64,000 nt of DNA from Sipunculus nudus (GCA_026874595.1 CM049312.1:66002929-66066928), one strand, 5' to 3'. Shown: positions 23,520-35,815, counted from the stretch's first letter. The notes: a model not told the origin generated them from the sequence alone. A program made the numbers and translations.

Positions 23520-24055
23520 TAAGAATTAATAGCAGAGTAAACCTGCTATTCTCCTTCGTTCATGCCAGACCAATTCTATCCAAAGCATAACTAATTATTA
23601 AGTTTTAATAATTACGGTTTGTGCAAATTCCTTCCAAAACATTACACATCATTAAGTTTTAATAGCAAAGTAAACCTGCTATATTCTCCTACGTTCATTC
23701 CAGACCAATAGAATTTAACCAGGCGCACAAGCAAAATACATATAGCGTCTCTGAACGATGCTACCGGTTCTGCCATCTGACCGCCAGGGGTTAAACTAAT
23801 CCGAACAACTATTCTACCGTCCAGCTAAGAACCCGGCTGTTATCTGGGCGTTCAGAATGAAACTATAATCACCAAAACACTAGTTTTTATCTCCGTTTTA
23901 AGGGATATAGTTAAAATAAAACACGAATATTATCAATATAATCAATTATTAAGTCTTATTAATTATTCCGTATTAATAGCAGCGTAAACCTGCTATTCTC
24001 CTACGTTCATTCCAGACTAATGACATTTGACCAGGCGCATAAGCCAAATAGTGTT
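23520..24055. repeat. Threefold short repeat with an internal hairpin
   Basis: A block of about 70-80 bp beginning AATAGCAG(A)GTAAACC then TGCTATTCTCC, and ending in 'catt(c/g)ccaga(c)caat', occurs at about 23528, 23661 and 23974. ATAGCAG and CTGCTAT can pair around GTAAACC. In the last two copies it is followed by 'accaggcgca(c/t)aag'. Probably a decayed SINE or MITE family. Confidence 0.65.
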
Positions 24056-24779
24056 CTCACTGGAGTAGCTGTCAGATCTTCTTCCATTCTTCTTCTTCCA
24101 TTACAAGTGCTAACTTCAGTAGATTAAAGGATCATGCACCGGGTTGGTTCCGGTGTGCATGGTTAAGAACCGTTGGGTGTATAGTATGTAAAGTGCTACT
24201 AAAAAGCACATAAATTAAGGTGCTTTGGGGCATGTGTTACGAGAGTGGCGACACCGAGGTCCTCGATTAAGGCAGGAGCGCGACTCCCTGGGACGTCCAC
24301 TGGGCGTCTAGGTACCTACACAGTAACTGCATTATTATGCGGCGTATTTATCCATTCCATGGATTCTTAGCGAAAGGAAACGAAGCGTAAAGAGAGAGCA
24401 CGAAAGCTATTGGCTACCTACACAGATGATTTTTTCTATGATCGATTTTCCTTATAATGACAGTTGCTGGAAAATCTAAAACAATATCCACTAATGTATA
24501 AATCTTACAGTCGTATTCCTACATTTTAATACATTGCCAGTAATTTTACAAGATTTAAAGGCTGAAATTCCCAAGAAATAACTCACCACACGCTCACAGG
24601 CGTACAGAACTATTTCTCTATAACTTTGTTGTAGCATTTTGTTTACGTTTCGCCCACAAAAAAAGTCCGCTGAAACGAGTACTATACAAGGTGCCGTAGG
24701 TTTCTCTTTATAGCTTTACGCTTCCAGTTCACTTCAACCCGTTTAGTTTTTATATATATTCCACTCATATCGCTAAGAT

Positions 24780-24780
<1 letters not shown>
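24056..24780. other. Non-coding, nothing recognised
   Basis: A mildly GC-rich island at about 24225-24310 stands out from the AT-rich surroundings. No frame, RNA gene or element end could be supported. Confidence 0.45.
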
Positions 24781-24781
<1 letters not shown>

Positions 24782-24851
<70 letters not shown>

Positions 24852-24860
24852 GGGGGGGGG
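24782..24860. repeat. Compound microsatellite (TA)n (GA)n poly-G
   Basis: TA tract to about 24812, GA tract to about 24848, then ten Gs at 24851-24860. Confidence 0.95.
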
Positions 24861-24929
24861 GAGATGTATGAATAGCCATGCTGGTTCATTGTTTATGGAT
24901 GGAAAGGGTGTACACAGAAAAGTTGGTTC

Positions 24930-25005
24930 ACTGCCAGTGGGACTCGAACAAACGATCTTCCGATTTCCGGTGCGGCTGCCTTAACCTCTTGGCCAAGAGT
25001 ACAAC
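24930..25005 (-). mobile_element. tRNA-like SINE head
   Basis: On the minus strand the segment reads GGCCAAGAGGTTAAGGC (A-box region) then TTTGTTCGAGTCCC (B box, 24939-24952), about 40 nt apart as in tRNA-derived SINEs. It is not a tRNA gene: there is no paired acceptor stem. Body and tail are not delimited. Confidence 0.55.
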
Positions 25006-25289
25006 TGTACACACTAATGTAGACTCCTGTGGGAGTAAAGCCCAGACAATGCTGTTGGCCACACGCCGACTTAGACTCGACAGACTGGTCTATTGAAGAT
25101 TTGTTTTTCTATTCCAGAATAAACTCTCCATCTCCCCATCCTCCAATTGTGATCCTGTTTGAGTGCGTGAGAGGCGGACCCTGCCCCACCCCGAGTCACC
25201 GCGACACACACACGCATATATAAATATATATATATTAAAAGAAAAAAAAACAAAATGGATTGGTTGTAACAATATCAATATTCGCGAAA

Positions 25290-25450
25290 TCTTGAAAACT
25301 TGTGTGAGACTATTGGAATAGTTGACCTTGTTTGTAAGTACATAGAGTCGTGTTGAGGAAATTAAATTGGCAAATAACTAGTAAGTATCAGTGTCACAAC
25401 TGGATCTGCCCGCCAAGCCATGTCGATTTCTTTGGCGATGGCACGTCAGA
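25290..25450. repeat. Second copy of the 23225-23430 dispersed repeat
   Basis: Shares 'ttgaccttgtttgtaagtac', 'aaattaacaaataa'-like and 'agtgtca.a.ctggatctg.cc' blocks with the earlier segment, same orientation. Confidence 0.6.
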
Positions 25451-25484
25451 TGTGTGACGTGATACTCGACTATCTAAAGCTGCG

Positions 25485-25825
25485 TGTCCACTAAAGCCGC
25501 GTGTCCACTTGTACGGATGCGGTACGTGTGCGATGCGGATACGTATGCGGATATTTTGTGCGTGTGTGTCCATTAGATATACGTTTTTTCAGTGCGTTTT
25601 TAGGTCCTTCATCCTCTTTCACCTCTACAAAATGGCACTTTCCGCATGCGTTTCCGTACCCACGGCTACATGGTCCGGTTTTCAAAAAAAGGTATCCGTT
25701 TCGGCATGCCGCACGCACTCCGCAACGCATAAGTGGACACACTCCTTCTTTATTCCATTTGCGCGATTTAAAACGCGTCCGCATCCGTATATCCGTACCG
25801 CATAAAGCCGCGTGTCCACTTATAA
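25485..25825. mobile_element. CpG-rich MITE-like element
   Basis: AAAGCCGCGTGTCCACTT occurs near both ends (25493 and 25804, direct). GTGTCCACTT is also inverted internally as AAGTGGACAC (25733). The sequence between is full of ACGGATGCGG / CCGCATCCGT inverted pairs. This CpG density is unlike the flanks and explains the overlapping frames on both strands here. Superfamily unknown. Confidence 0.55.
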
Positions 25826-25829
25826 AGCA

Positions 25830-26688
25830 TAAACATGGATTACTGAATGAAAAAAAAAGTTCTGTAACCGTTTTAAGGGTTGCGGTTCGATAAATAACAG
25901 AAGCTTATTATAATATTAAGAGTGTTGGCCGGGGAGGGTCTCACGCGAGACGGACAGAGAGAAACCTAAACCGAACTGAAGTTTCGGGCTACAGACACAT
26001 ACGGACTGGGCCTCCGACAAAAAAAAGTTGGTGGTTAAAAATGTTTTCTGGGCCCTCTTCCCTTTCTCCCTTATTATCCCCCTTATATTTCACTGATTTA
26101 TTCAACCCTATATTAAATCCGAAACTGTCCAATCTATTGAAAGAGTAACAGAGGATAGACTGATAAAGAGGGATCTGCTGTAACGCTTAATTTTTTCTGC
26201 AGTAGACTGAAGGACATAAATATTCACTCGCATGCATATACTTTCTCTATTATGGTAAAATGAAAAGAAAAATGCCATATGAAAGTCTTATTATTACATA
26301 ATATGCAGGAAACGATGTATGTGGGTTAGTAATCATAACTATTTAATATATATATAATTTTTTATAATATTCATTTTTAAAAACATAATTTTTTTCTTCA
26401 GTCGCAAAAGTCAAGTAGACCAAATTTTTAAACAGATGGTTGATAAGATTATATTAAATTGCTATCAGGAAATCATGATATCTCTGCTTGATATCAACAA
26501 CTATTTTTTACAGAATATTAACGAATAAAAAAACTGCCAAAAAAAACTAACTACAGGTTCATAATAAGTATAGTGGAATTAGTTTGATGGTCCATCACGT
26601 ACCGCCATATATAGTTTAAGTGAACGTTCGTCAGATCATCATGCATGCAATCGGTAGATCCGGAACACCTCCCCATGCAAGCACACAC
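25830..26688. other. Non-coding, nothing recognised
   Basis: AT-rich, short frames only. Confidence 0.5.
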
Positions 26689-26689
26689 T

Positions 26690-26742
<53 letters not shown>
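26690..26742. repeat. Microsatellite (CA)n then (TA)n
   Basis: About 20 CA units followed by six TA units. Confidence 0.95.
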
Positions 26743-26743
<1 letters not shown>

Positions 26744-28230
26744 AAAGCCCCATGCATAAACATCCAAAAAAAGACCACTAAACTATTTAAACATTTGATA
26801 TTTATATCACACCAATAAATAAATTTGGTCACTTGAATAATTCTATTCACTAACATATTGAATTTAGAAAATCAATTAACTTACAACATAAATGTCATAT
26901 TCATGTTTGTGTTCATACGTTTTAAGAATATACTTAAATTAAAAGAACTGACGGAAAAGGCTATCGGACTTAAACTCTACGACCGGTAATTTAGGACAAA
27001 TGACATTTCCTTATCTGAAAACATATTCTTATTTCTTTCAAAATTCTGATCACTTCTATTTAAATTCCGCTTTACAAAAAAGCATCTAATTGGGCAATAT
27101 GATATACAGCATACATGGCCAACCAGGACCCCGTTAGTAGTCCCCCCCCCCCCCCCCCCCCACAACATGTAAAGGCCAACATGGAAAGGATATTTATATA
27201 TTATATATACGTTAACACAAAAGCCAAAACAGATTTCCTCATTTCCAAGCATTTTCTATAGGTCTATATAGAAAACGGCTGACCTGCTATAGGCCCTTCG
27301 GGTCACTCCCCATGGTACAGGCTTTCACAACAACAACCCGTCTTGTCCATTTTCAAGCTTTTTCGTTCGCCCGATATCGGATTGTAAGGGTATCCGCGAT
27401 AATCCAACCTTTTATTTAAACACTCCTGCTGAAATTCCGACACTTGTCATTGCCAGATTCGAGATGTTCACCTCTTGGTGCACCGGCCTAGTATGTCACT
27501 CAGACACAATGTCAAGAGCCCGCCGCCGCCGCCAACCGAGTAAAGGTTAAGCCGAGCCAGCCGAGTTTATCAGGAGGCGCCGCCGATAGGCTAGCTATTT
27601 CATTTAGCCAAAGTATGCAGCTCAGTTTGGCTTGAAAAAAAAATAATACAAAAAATAAATCTTTCACAATTAAAAATGCCCGAAACAAATTTTCAGGTTT
27701 GTTTTTACTATTGTTTCTTGTCGCTGAAAGGAAACGGTTCATGTAACTGTTTGAGTATGAATATATGTTGGCTTATGATAAACTATATTCGATATTTAAT
27801 CACAAACTAATTAAATGTAAACTGGATGCGAAATATTTCTCGCAATGTAGATAAGTTGTTTAAATAAAACAGATTCTTTGTAACATAAAATATTTCTTTA
27901 TAACCTTGTCAAATGAATAGGCTTTCAGTTAAGTTTAAGCCTGCCGACTTTTTGCAGGCCCAGTAGAGCCACGAAACTCGGCTTACTGCTAGAGACAGCC
28001 GTCTTTATGTCCAAGCCAGTCGCATGTGTGTGGCTTACTCGGCTACGGGCTCTAACAATGACCATACACTAGACAACTGGAAATGGTCTGGTGATAAAAA
28101 CTCAGTAATCCCTAAAGTTAAGTTTATTTTTGATGCGGTGTGCATTTTGGTACATCTTATACTGACATATCCACACACATAACCAATAAAATTGTGATTA
28201 AATCTATACAGCATGCCATATATAGGCCCT
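26743..28230. other. Non-coding, nothing recognised apart from simple tracts
   Basis: Contains a poly-C run at 27142-27161 and a GCC-trinucleotide tract near 27521-27533. No supported gene. Confidence 0.5.
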
Positions 28231-30229
28231 GGAGCCGAGGTACGTACCGGCAGAGGGAATAGCCGGGACTTGGATTATTTCAGCAAATTACAGCACATAC
28301 ATGCGAATTTCATAATAATCTGATGAAGAAATGAAGCATATCATACCCTGAAGTATTTCAGATCAGAAAAAATATTTTTAGGTGGAAATAATGCGGATTG
28401 AACTAGAAATATTGGGTAAAAGCCGGGACCAACTTTGCCTGGTGTCACTATACTTGTCAACTACTTAAATAACTAATGGTGGTAAAACATTATATTTTAC
28501 AAAGTTACTACAACTATTTAATATGTATATACATGTTCGTTATTTCCGTATGCAGACAATTTAATGTTAAAATAATAATATCTTGATACAAGCGTTCAAT
28601 TGTGTAAATGGTTTGTCTAAACTGTCAAAATGTCCAAATGATATAAATGCAATGAAATGCAAAGGCGGTACTATACCGGCTTTTACGTTTCACTGAGGGG
28701 GTACTTCATGGGTAAGTTAATTTTATAGTATTTTTCACATTTGTTCAATCGTAGAATTTTAACAAATATATATTATAACAGTTAATATATACTGTTAGCT
28801 GGTAGTGGTTCTAGGTAAGTTTAATTTAATAGTTTTTTTTCACATTAGTCAAATCCTAGGGGAATAACAAATAATTAACCATTAACATATACTGTTAGTA
28901 CTTGATCCCGGCCGGTAAACTACCGGCATTTATACGTTTCACTGAGGTGATACTGCATGGGTATATATAATTTTAATTTTATATTATTTTCACATAAGTT
29001 AAATCGTCGGAGATCAAGTAATTTAATTATAAAAGTTAACATATATATTTATATTTATACTGTTAGTACTGGATCGATCCCGCCGGGCGGTACTACCGGC
29101 TTTTACGTTTCACTTAGGCGGTATTGGGTAAGTTTGATTTAATAGTATTTTTCACATTAGTTAAATCGTGGGGGATTAACAAATATATATTATAACAGTT
29201 AACATATATACTGTTAGCACTGGACCCCGAGCGGTACTACTGGCTTTTACGTTTCACTGAGGCAATACATATAGGTAAGTTTAATTTAATAGTATTTTAC
29301 ACATCATTTAAACCGTCGGACATTAACAAATATATATTATAACAGTTAACATATACTGTTAGCTGTTAGTGGTCCTGCATGGGTTAGTTTAATTCAATAG
29401 TTTTTTACGTTATTCAGTGTGTATAGGTGATGAGTAGATCTGTCAAATTAGGTGTGCGGCCTTCACAATACCGGTTTCCTAACATGGTTTCGAAAACCCT
29501 CCTTTGAAAACCCTCCAATCGATGTGACAAACACACGGGACATACTCAGTATACAATGTAAGGCGTGATAACTTATTAGGCCTAATCATATTCGGTCATA
29601 CAGAGAATTGGGTATATCTAACAGGCACGTACACAATTACCCACCCGGTACAATATCTAAAGTGATCATTGCCGATTTGATTGAATCAGATTGTTCATTT
29701 AAAAACTTTACAAATAAAAGCAAAATAAAAATTTCAATATAAAAAAAAAAACTTGATAGCCTTCGTACATGATATGAATAACATTTTATAATAAATATAT
29801 ATTAAATTAAATGTTAAATAAAATATAAAAACGCAACAAATTATATAAATATATATTATATTTAACAAACTGTCAAGTTTTTAAACTGTCATTGAAAGAT
29901 GGACAATTTTGTAACTCTGTATCCCCTCCAAGGGAGTCCCCTACTAGTACTCCTCTCTACTTGGCAACAGACCCTGGTGGCTGATCGAGGTACGGAATAA
30001 TGTATTTTATTTGACACCTGGTAAAGGAGGTCCCGGCTTTAACCCAATTTCTCTAGTTCACTCCGCATTATTACCACCTAAAATATTTTTTTTGGGATCT
30101 GATATACTTCAGGGTATGATATGCTTCATTTCTTCATCGGATTATTATAAAAAATCGAATGTATGTGCTGTAATTGACTGAAATAATCAAAGTCCCGGCT
30201 TTTTCCCTCTGCCGGTACGTACCGGCTCC
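28231..30229. mobile_element. Foldback DNA element with about 220-bp inverted arms
   Basis: The left arm 28231-28450 is the reverse complement of 30011-30229 over its full length, with scattered mismatches. Both arms start GGAGCCG(A)GGTACGTACCGG reading inwards and end near AAAGCCGGGACC. The interior (28660-29410) holds five tandem units of about 145-175 bp beginning GGTACTACCGGC then TTTTACGTTTCACT. No coding capacity, so non-autonomous. No clear target-site duplication identified. Confidence 0.8.
28660..29410 (+). repeat. Internal tandem repeat of the foldback element (5 units)
   Basis: Units start near 28666, 28812, 28913, 29088 and 29231. They share 'tttcactgagg', 'gggtaagttt.atttaatagta', 'aacaaatatatattataacag' and 'ttaacatatactgttag'. 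Confidence 0.75.
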
Positions 30230-30429
30230 CGGCCGGTACTACCGGATTTTACCCAGTACCCATTCCTGTTTTATCGCTCATATTTCAAGACCTGCATGGT
30301 TTCAAATTTCTGATAGATTTCTTCCACCAACCACCAATCAAGAATATTTCAATTTGTTTTGCACAGGTACGGATATTACCTAAGGTAAGGGACTTGGTCC
30401 TTATATGTTTGATTTATCTCGCAATACTC

Positions 30430-30495
30430 ACGAGCCCCTTTACTCCCCATTCTAGCTCGATTGAATCGGACTCGATATTATTAGGCCCGCCATAT
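30430..30495. repeat. Left arm of an older inverted repeat, interrupted by the LTR element
   Basis: Together with 35100-35150 it reads as the reverse complement of 35695-35815. The break point is exactly the LTR insertion site, which makes the right arm an empty-site copy. Confidence 0.75.
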
Positions 30496-31799
30496 TGTTA
30501 ACTTATGTTACTTTACTAAACTTAAACTTTCTCCCACTCACGTTCAAGCAAGTTTGTGGCACTTAGCCACAACAGGTGAATTCGGCAACTTAGGTAACCA
30601 TTTTTATTCTTCAGTGGGGAGCCACTATAGAACGCGGGCTTCGCTTCTATTGAGGAACATATAAATAAAATTGTTCCTCTCATTCCCTATTTTAACTCCT
30701 ACTTTTCCCTGTAGATGTCCCTACTAAGCATTAGAAGTCGCCTGAATCGGGAATCGAACCTAAAATCTTTAGACTAGGAGCCCTACACGCTACTAAGTGA
30801 GCCGTGAAGACAAGTTACCAGCAGGAGCAGGTTTTGTTCATTTATATCTGCGATTGAAGAGGCATCTATCGCAAAAATGGGAAACCATTTACTATTTTAA
30901 CAGGAAAACTAAGCTTTAGGTGGGGGCTCCGCCCCCACACCCCCGTTCAGCCCGGACCCCTCCTCCTCTAATATAATAAACTCCAGCTATGAGCAAAATT
31001 AAATACGGGAATTCTGAGGAAAATGATATGTATCGGCCTTTTCCAGGAGACAATTTATTATGCGACACCTGTTGTACCGGCGGTAGGCTGAAGCCCGGTT
31101 TCTATAGTTCTGCCTTCAGGAGCATCCAAATATATATATAAAAAATGTCAATACATAAAAAGCGTCCTCAGTGCAGAGTGGCCTCTAAGGAATCTCTCCA
31201 CACATAATTATACCCTGGCTTTGGTTCTCTCTCTCTCATTGGAATATAACCAATAACATCACCCCATTCACTCCATTGGTCAGACGGGTGAGGTGAACTC
31301 CACCCACTATACTGGCCAATGAAATGAAGGGAGAGTTGGTTGATTATACCCTGACATATACAAGGTCTACATATACAGTGTAATTATATGTTAGAGTGAT
31401 ATCATCTATCTGTGTGTGCTCCTAGCTGACTAAACATCACGGAACCCCCATTTTAGTGGTCACCCTGATGAGATAAACACCTTTACCCTCATGAGATTTA
31501 CAGATTAGGACTTGGCCTGTACAAATAAGGGACCCAGTGACCAAGATAAGGGGATTATGCAATCAGTACCCAGGCATCATGGAACAAAGGCTTGTTATAC
31601 ATGTGTGATATGTCACAAGGTAACGCAGAGGTTTGAATGCATATGAAATATTAAATAAACAAAATCAGTAAAGTTATAATAATAATTAAAATATTCATAT
31701 TATTGAGAACAGCTGCAAATGAGAGAGAGAAGCCCGTTGAACTCATTAAGTGTGACATGAAATACCATGAATATACAACCTATCATGCCAAATCTTACA
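30496..31799 (-). repeat. LTR (3' LTR in element orientation), carrying an insertion
   Basis: Matches 34281-35099 with only occasional mismatches, apart from a 499-bp insertion at 30615-31113. The high similarity of the two LTRs indicates a fairly recent insertion. Confidence 0.85.
30615..31113. mobile_element. 499-bp insertion in the left LTR, TIR ends and tRNA-like core
   Basis: Absent from the sister LTR. Flanked by CTTCAG on both sides (30609-30614 and 31114-31119). The ends contain ACTATAGAACGCGGGCTTC and, inverted, a near copy with two mismatches. On the minus strand 30757-30812 looks like a tRNA-derived head (GGCTCACTTAGTAG, then GGTTCGATTCCCG). A perfect GC hairpin, GTGGGGGC-TCC-GCCCCCAC, lies at 30920-30938. 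MITE versus SINE composite is unresolved. Confidence 0.65.
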
Positions 31800-32399
31800 C
31801 TCGCACACCACCCATGATAAAAAAAAAAAGAAAATTAGAATGATTTTCTTTTTTTTTTAAATACATATATAAAGTCCTTAATATGAACCTATATTTATAA
31901 TTATAAATGTGTGTATACCAATGCCTAATTTATATTGATCCATTTATCCCAGAAGAACAAGATTTGGCATGATAAAATACAAGTACATGAATTAATAATC
32001 TAGAAGACAAATTATGTGAACGTCTTTTTTTTTATAAAAAAAATATATATATCCAAATTAAAAAAATAGTACACATTTCTAAAAAATTTATTGCATCAGT
32101 TCATTGACTGTATGCCATGTGGATGCCCGAGCACCTCACCCTCTGGGGAGACATTATTGTGGTCTTAGCCCCAAGAGGTGCTTCCCTCGCTTTCATTTCC
32201 CTGCCTGCATTCCCCCACAGTTAAGTATACCCTTGCCCTTGGTATGGGCATCGTAATTAAATATTTCCAGAAAAAATTTCCTCCTTCGTAATTCCATTGT
32301 AGCGGTGCTGATACACAACACAATATAATACACCACAACTCAATATATTTACATCAATGACATGGTTAAACACAACTGTAAAAAAAGAAAACTATTGTC

Positions 32400-33640
32400 A
32401 AACTTACTTCCAGCTTGATTACATGCATCTTGCCAAATCTTATGATTTACATTGAAAGCCAGTTTTTTGCTGTATACATCAGCAATCAGACTCGTACATG
32501 AAGTTAGTCTTATCTGTACCTTTCAACAGTAAGATCTGATGTTCATGAAAACATTAATATACAATAAATAAAGCCTAGTACAATACAGCATCAATACAGT
32601 TTATATAAAAAAGTGGAATTCAAGTTTTAATTTGATCAGAAATAAAGTATATTTAATAGTTATACATATTGAAGAACCATGTTTACATTGGAAGAATTTG
32701 CATCCTGCAGCGTGAAAATGCACTGCACTGAAAGCCACAGTCTTTGTTTCGCCCATAAACAGTGAGACTGTACAATGAACTTAGTCTTACCTGCCCCCCA
32801 CAGCAGTGAGATCTATTGTTCACAATTAAGCTATCAGTTAACAGTACACAAAATTCAGTGCAAAACAGCTAGCCCATATATAAAATTATTATCCTTCCTT
32901 TCGGAAATGTACACAAAATAATTAACGTAATTTCAAAGGTTAAGCATTTTGAATAAAATATTTCGTTTAGCTCCTTTTAATGTTCATCTTGCCTAATGAA
33001 ATGTTCTGTTTGGAAAGACTGAGTCTATGCTTGACCGCTCAGCACTGTGACCCTATCACCATGAAATTAGTCTTACCCGTACCGCCCATACAGTCAGACC
33101 TAATATTCAGGAGACTAACAAAACAGTTCACAACATTCAGCTTAATGTAGAGTAAAAGTGATATAATTAAAAACAGTGATTGGTTATACAAGTAGCTATG
33201 GCTGATGTTCTAATATTTAACGTTTCGCTTTATGACTTTGTACTGTATTGACTGCCAAAGTCTATGCTTGACTCCCTAGCAGTATGACTGTATCAACATG
33301 AAAATTAGTCATATCTGTTCCGCCCATACAGTCTGATCTAATATTCAGGTGACAATCAATAAACAGAGTACAGCATTCAGCTTAATGTAAAACAAAAGTG
33401 ATATAATAAAAAAAAAGAATTATTCGTTATATTTATGTATCTATGGCCAATGTTCTAATATCTAGAGTTACACTTTATGACAATGCACTGTATTAACTGC
33501 CCAAGTCTATGCTGGACCCTGTAGCATTTAGACTCTAACAACATGAAATTAGTCTTATCTGTTCCACCCATACAGTCAGATCTAATATTCAGGGGACAAT
33601 CAATAAACAGTGTACAACATTCAGCTCAAAACATGATGTT
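32400..33640. repeat. Internal tandem repeat of the LTR element (about 5 units)
   Basis: Units of about 245-300 bp share 'agtctatgct(t/g)gac', 'atgaaattagtcttatctg', 'cccatacagtc(a/t)gat', 'ctaatattcag' and 'caataaacag.gtaca.cattcagct'. The last three units are the most similar. Confidence 0.75.
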
Positions 33641-34280
33641 TCTAGATACATTTATAAGACATTTCCGTTTTAATTTCTGAAGTGATAACTTGGTTTATCT
33701 AAAGTGCATCTATAAATAATTGCCTCAAGAATATGTATACATAATGTTTAAACTTTAAGCCTATGCCTCACATGATGGCATATGCGGTGACACTGTCACC
33801 CAGAACCATATTTAAAATTTGCAACACACAGCAAGAAGATCTAAATCAAATTACATCTCGATAAAGTGAGAACTGAAAAACTCACAGAATTCTTATTTAC
33901 AATATACATAGAAATGTCACACACAAAAAAAAAATATACATTCTGCTATTATTATTATTTTTTTTTTACAAATCATAAAATAAAAGACGTTTTACTTTTT
34001 TTTAGAAGTATATATAATATACAATAGAAATTCTTCGATGTGTAACTTCTTACTGTCATCCTGAGCGTTTCTGCATGGCCCCCCCGCAGCTTGTAAGACT
34101 GCTAGCGTTTCTCGGTGGACACATCAGGACAACAGCGGTTGTAGCGGCATCAGTTACGACAGTGTATTCAATTTTTGTTGTTTTGCTTGTCCTTAAAGTC
34201 GGTTCTCTCCATTGATGCAGGAATTTCTATCCCCAGGCGTGTGATCTGACATTTAAGTTCGCCCTGGCACGCGACGCCAA

Positions 34281-35099
34281 TGTAAACTTATGTTACTTTA
34301 CTAAACTTAAACTTCGTCTTTCTCCCATTCACGTTCTCATTCAAGCAAGTTTGTGGCACTTGTGGCACACAGCCACAACAGGTGAATTCGGCAACTTAGG
34401 TAACCATTTTTATTCTTCAGTAGCATCCAAATATATATATAAAAATGTCAATACATAAAAAGCGTCCTCAGTGCAGAGTGGCCTCAAAGGAATCTCTCCA
34501 CACATGATTATACCCTGGCTTTTGTTCTCTCTCTCTCATTGGAATATAACCAATAACATCACCCTATTCACTCCATTGGTCAGACGGGTAAGGTGAACTC
34601 CACCCACTATACTGGCCAATGAAATGAAGGGAGAGTTGGTTGATTATACCCTGACATATACAAGGTCTACATATACAGTGTAATTATATGTTATAGTGAT
34701 TTCATCTATCTGTGTGTGCTTCTAGCTGACTAAACATCACAGGACCCCCATTTTAGTGGTCACCCTGATGAGATAAACACCTTTACCCTCATGAGATTTA
34801 CAGATTAGGACTTGGCCTGTACAAATAAGGGACCCAGTGACCAAGATAAGGGGATTATGCAATCAGTACCCAGGCATCATGGAACAAAGGCTTGTTATAC
34901 ATGTGTGATATGTCACAAGGTAACGCAGAGGTTTGAATGTATATGCAATATTAAATTAACAAAATCATTAAAGTTATAATAATAATTAAAATATTCATAT
35001 TATTGAGAACAGCTGCAAATGAGAGAGAGAAGCCCGTTGAACTCATTACGTGTGACATGAAATACCATGAATATACAACCTATCATGCCAAATCTTACA
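34281..35099 (-). repeat. LTR (5' LTR in element orientation)
   Basis: 819 bp, TG...CA ends, intact empty-site sequence for the insertion found in the other LTR (TTCTTCAGTAGCATCC). Confidence 0.85.
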
Positions 35100-35394
35100 A
35101 TATATTGAGTCCAATAGCCATAAAGTGAGAGTTTCTAGTCTACAATATAAGCCTCAGACTACACGCGACCCAATGCCCTTGTAACCAGCGTCAACAGGGT
35201 TTTATTACCCCGTGCCTGCGGTCATTCTTCAGAGCCGGGCCCGTTGAAACAAAATGTAACAACATTTAATCATTTCACAAAACCTTGTATTTTATCATGT
35301 TGGTTATGTTGTGTTGTTACTGTACTACGTGTCACATTGTCTCAGAATATAAAAATAAAAAAAAAAATTATTTAATTTAAATGTAATTTAATAT

Positions 35395-35470
35395 ATTTCA
35401 AAGTCAGTTCCGGTCAGTTCCTGTCAGTTCCGGTAAAAGAGGTCAGTTTCGGTAAAAAGTCGAACCGACA
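35395..35470. repeat. Short 'gtcagttccgg' tandem motif
   Basis: Four or five close copies of GTCAGTTCCGGT. The same motif recurs at 47640-47715. Confidence 0.6.
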
Positions 35471-35694
35471 TTTTAGCTGTCAATCACTCGAGACAGCGAG
35501 GCTATCAGTGAGGTCATCAATAGCACCTGTTCAACCATTCTTCTCAGGCCATATTAAACTCGCTGACACGCCTCAGGTTAAAACGTCGGTAAATGTTTAA
35601 AAATGATGATCAAAGTTTAATTTTAGTTGCTATCGAAACCATGAAACACATGCTTGTTGGTGTTAAAATGGTATAATCCTGTGTCTTGTTGTTT

Positions 35695-35815
35695 GGCAGT
35701 AAACAGGCAGTCGAAGAATATTGTAGAAACTCTCACTGTATGGCTATCAGACTCAATATATGGCAGGGCCTAATAATATTGAGTCCGATTCAATCTGGCT
35801 ACTCCCATTCTGGAG
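35695..35815. repeat. Right arm of the inverted repeat interrupted by the LTR element
   Basis: Reverse complement of 30430-30495 joined to 35100-35150. It carries the uninterrupted CCATATATTGAGTC that defines the ATAT target site. Confidence 0.75.

Larger units (their letters stand above)
30496..35099 (-). mobile_element. Non-coding LTR retrotransposon (LARD/TRIM-like), minus orientation
   Basis: Two long direct repeats (30496-31799 and 34281-35099) both begin TGT(T/A)AACTTATGTTAC and end CTTACA, giving TG...CA ends. A 4-bp duplication, ATAT, flanks the whole element (30492-30495 and 35100-35103). On the minus strand the base after the 5' LTR begins TTGGCGTCGCG, which resembles a Ty3/Gypsy primer-binding site, and the 3' LTR is preceded by a G-rich stretch resembling a polypurine tract. 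The 2.5-kb interior has no gag or pol. A non-autonomous element mobilised in trans is the natural reading. Confidence 0.85.

Noticed and set aside
24930-25005. tRNA gene on the minus strand
   Set aside because: A- and B-box-like words are present, but there is no pairing acceptor stem or full cloverleaf; SINE head is the better reading. The same holds for 37190-37262 and 40701-40755.
25491-25893. Three overlapping frames of 97-130 codons
   Set aside because: They overlap on both strands inside a CpG-rich inverted-repeat element, where stop codons are rare because of base composition.
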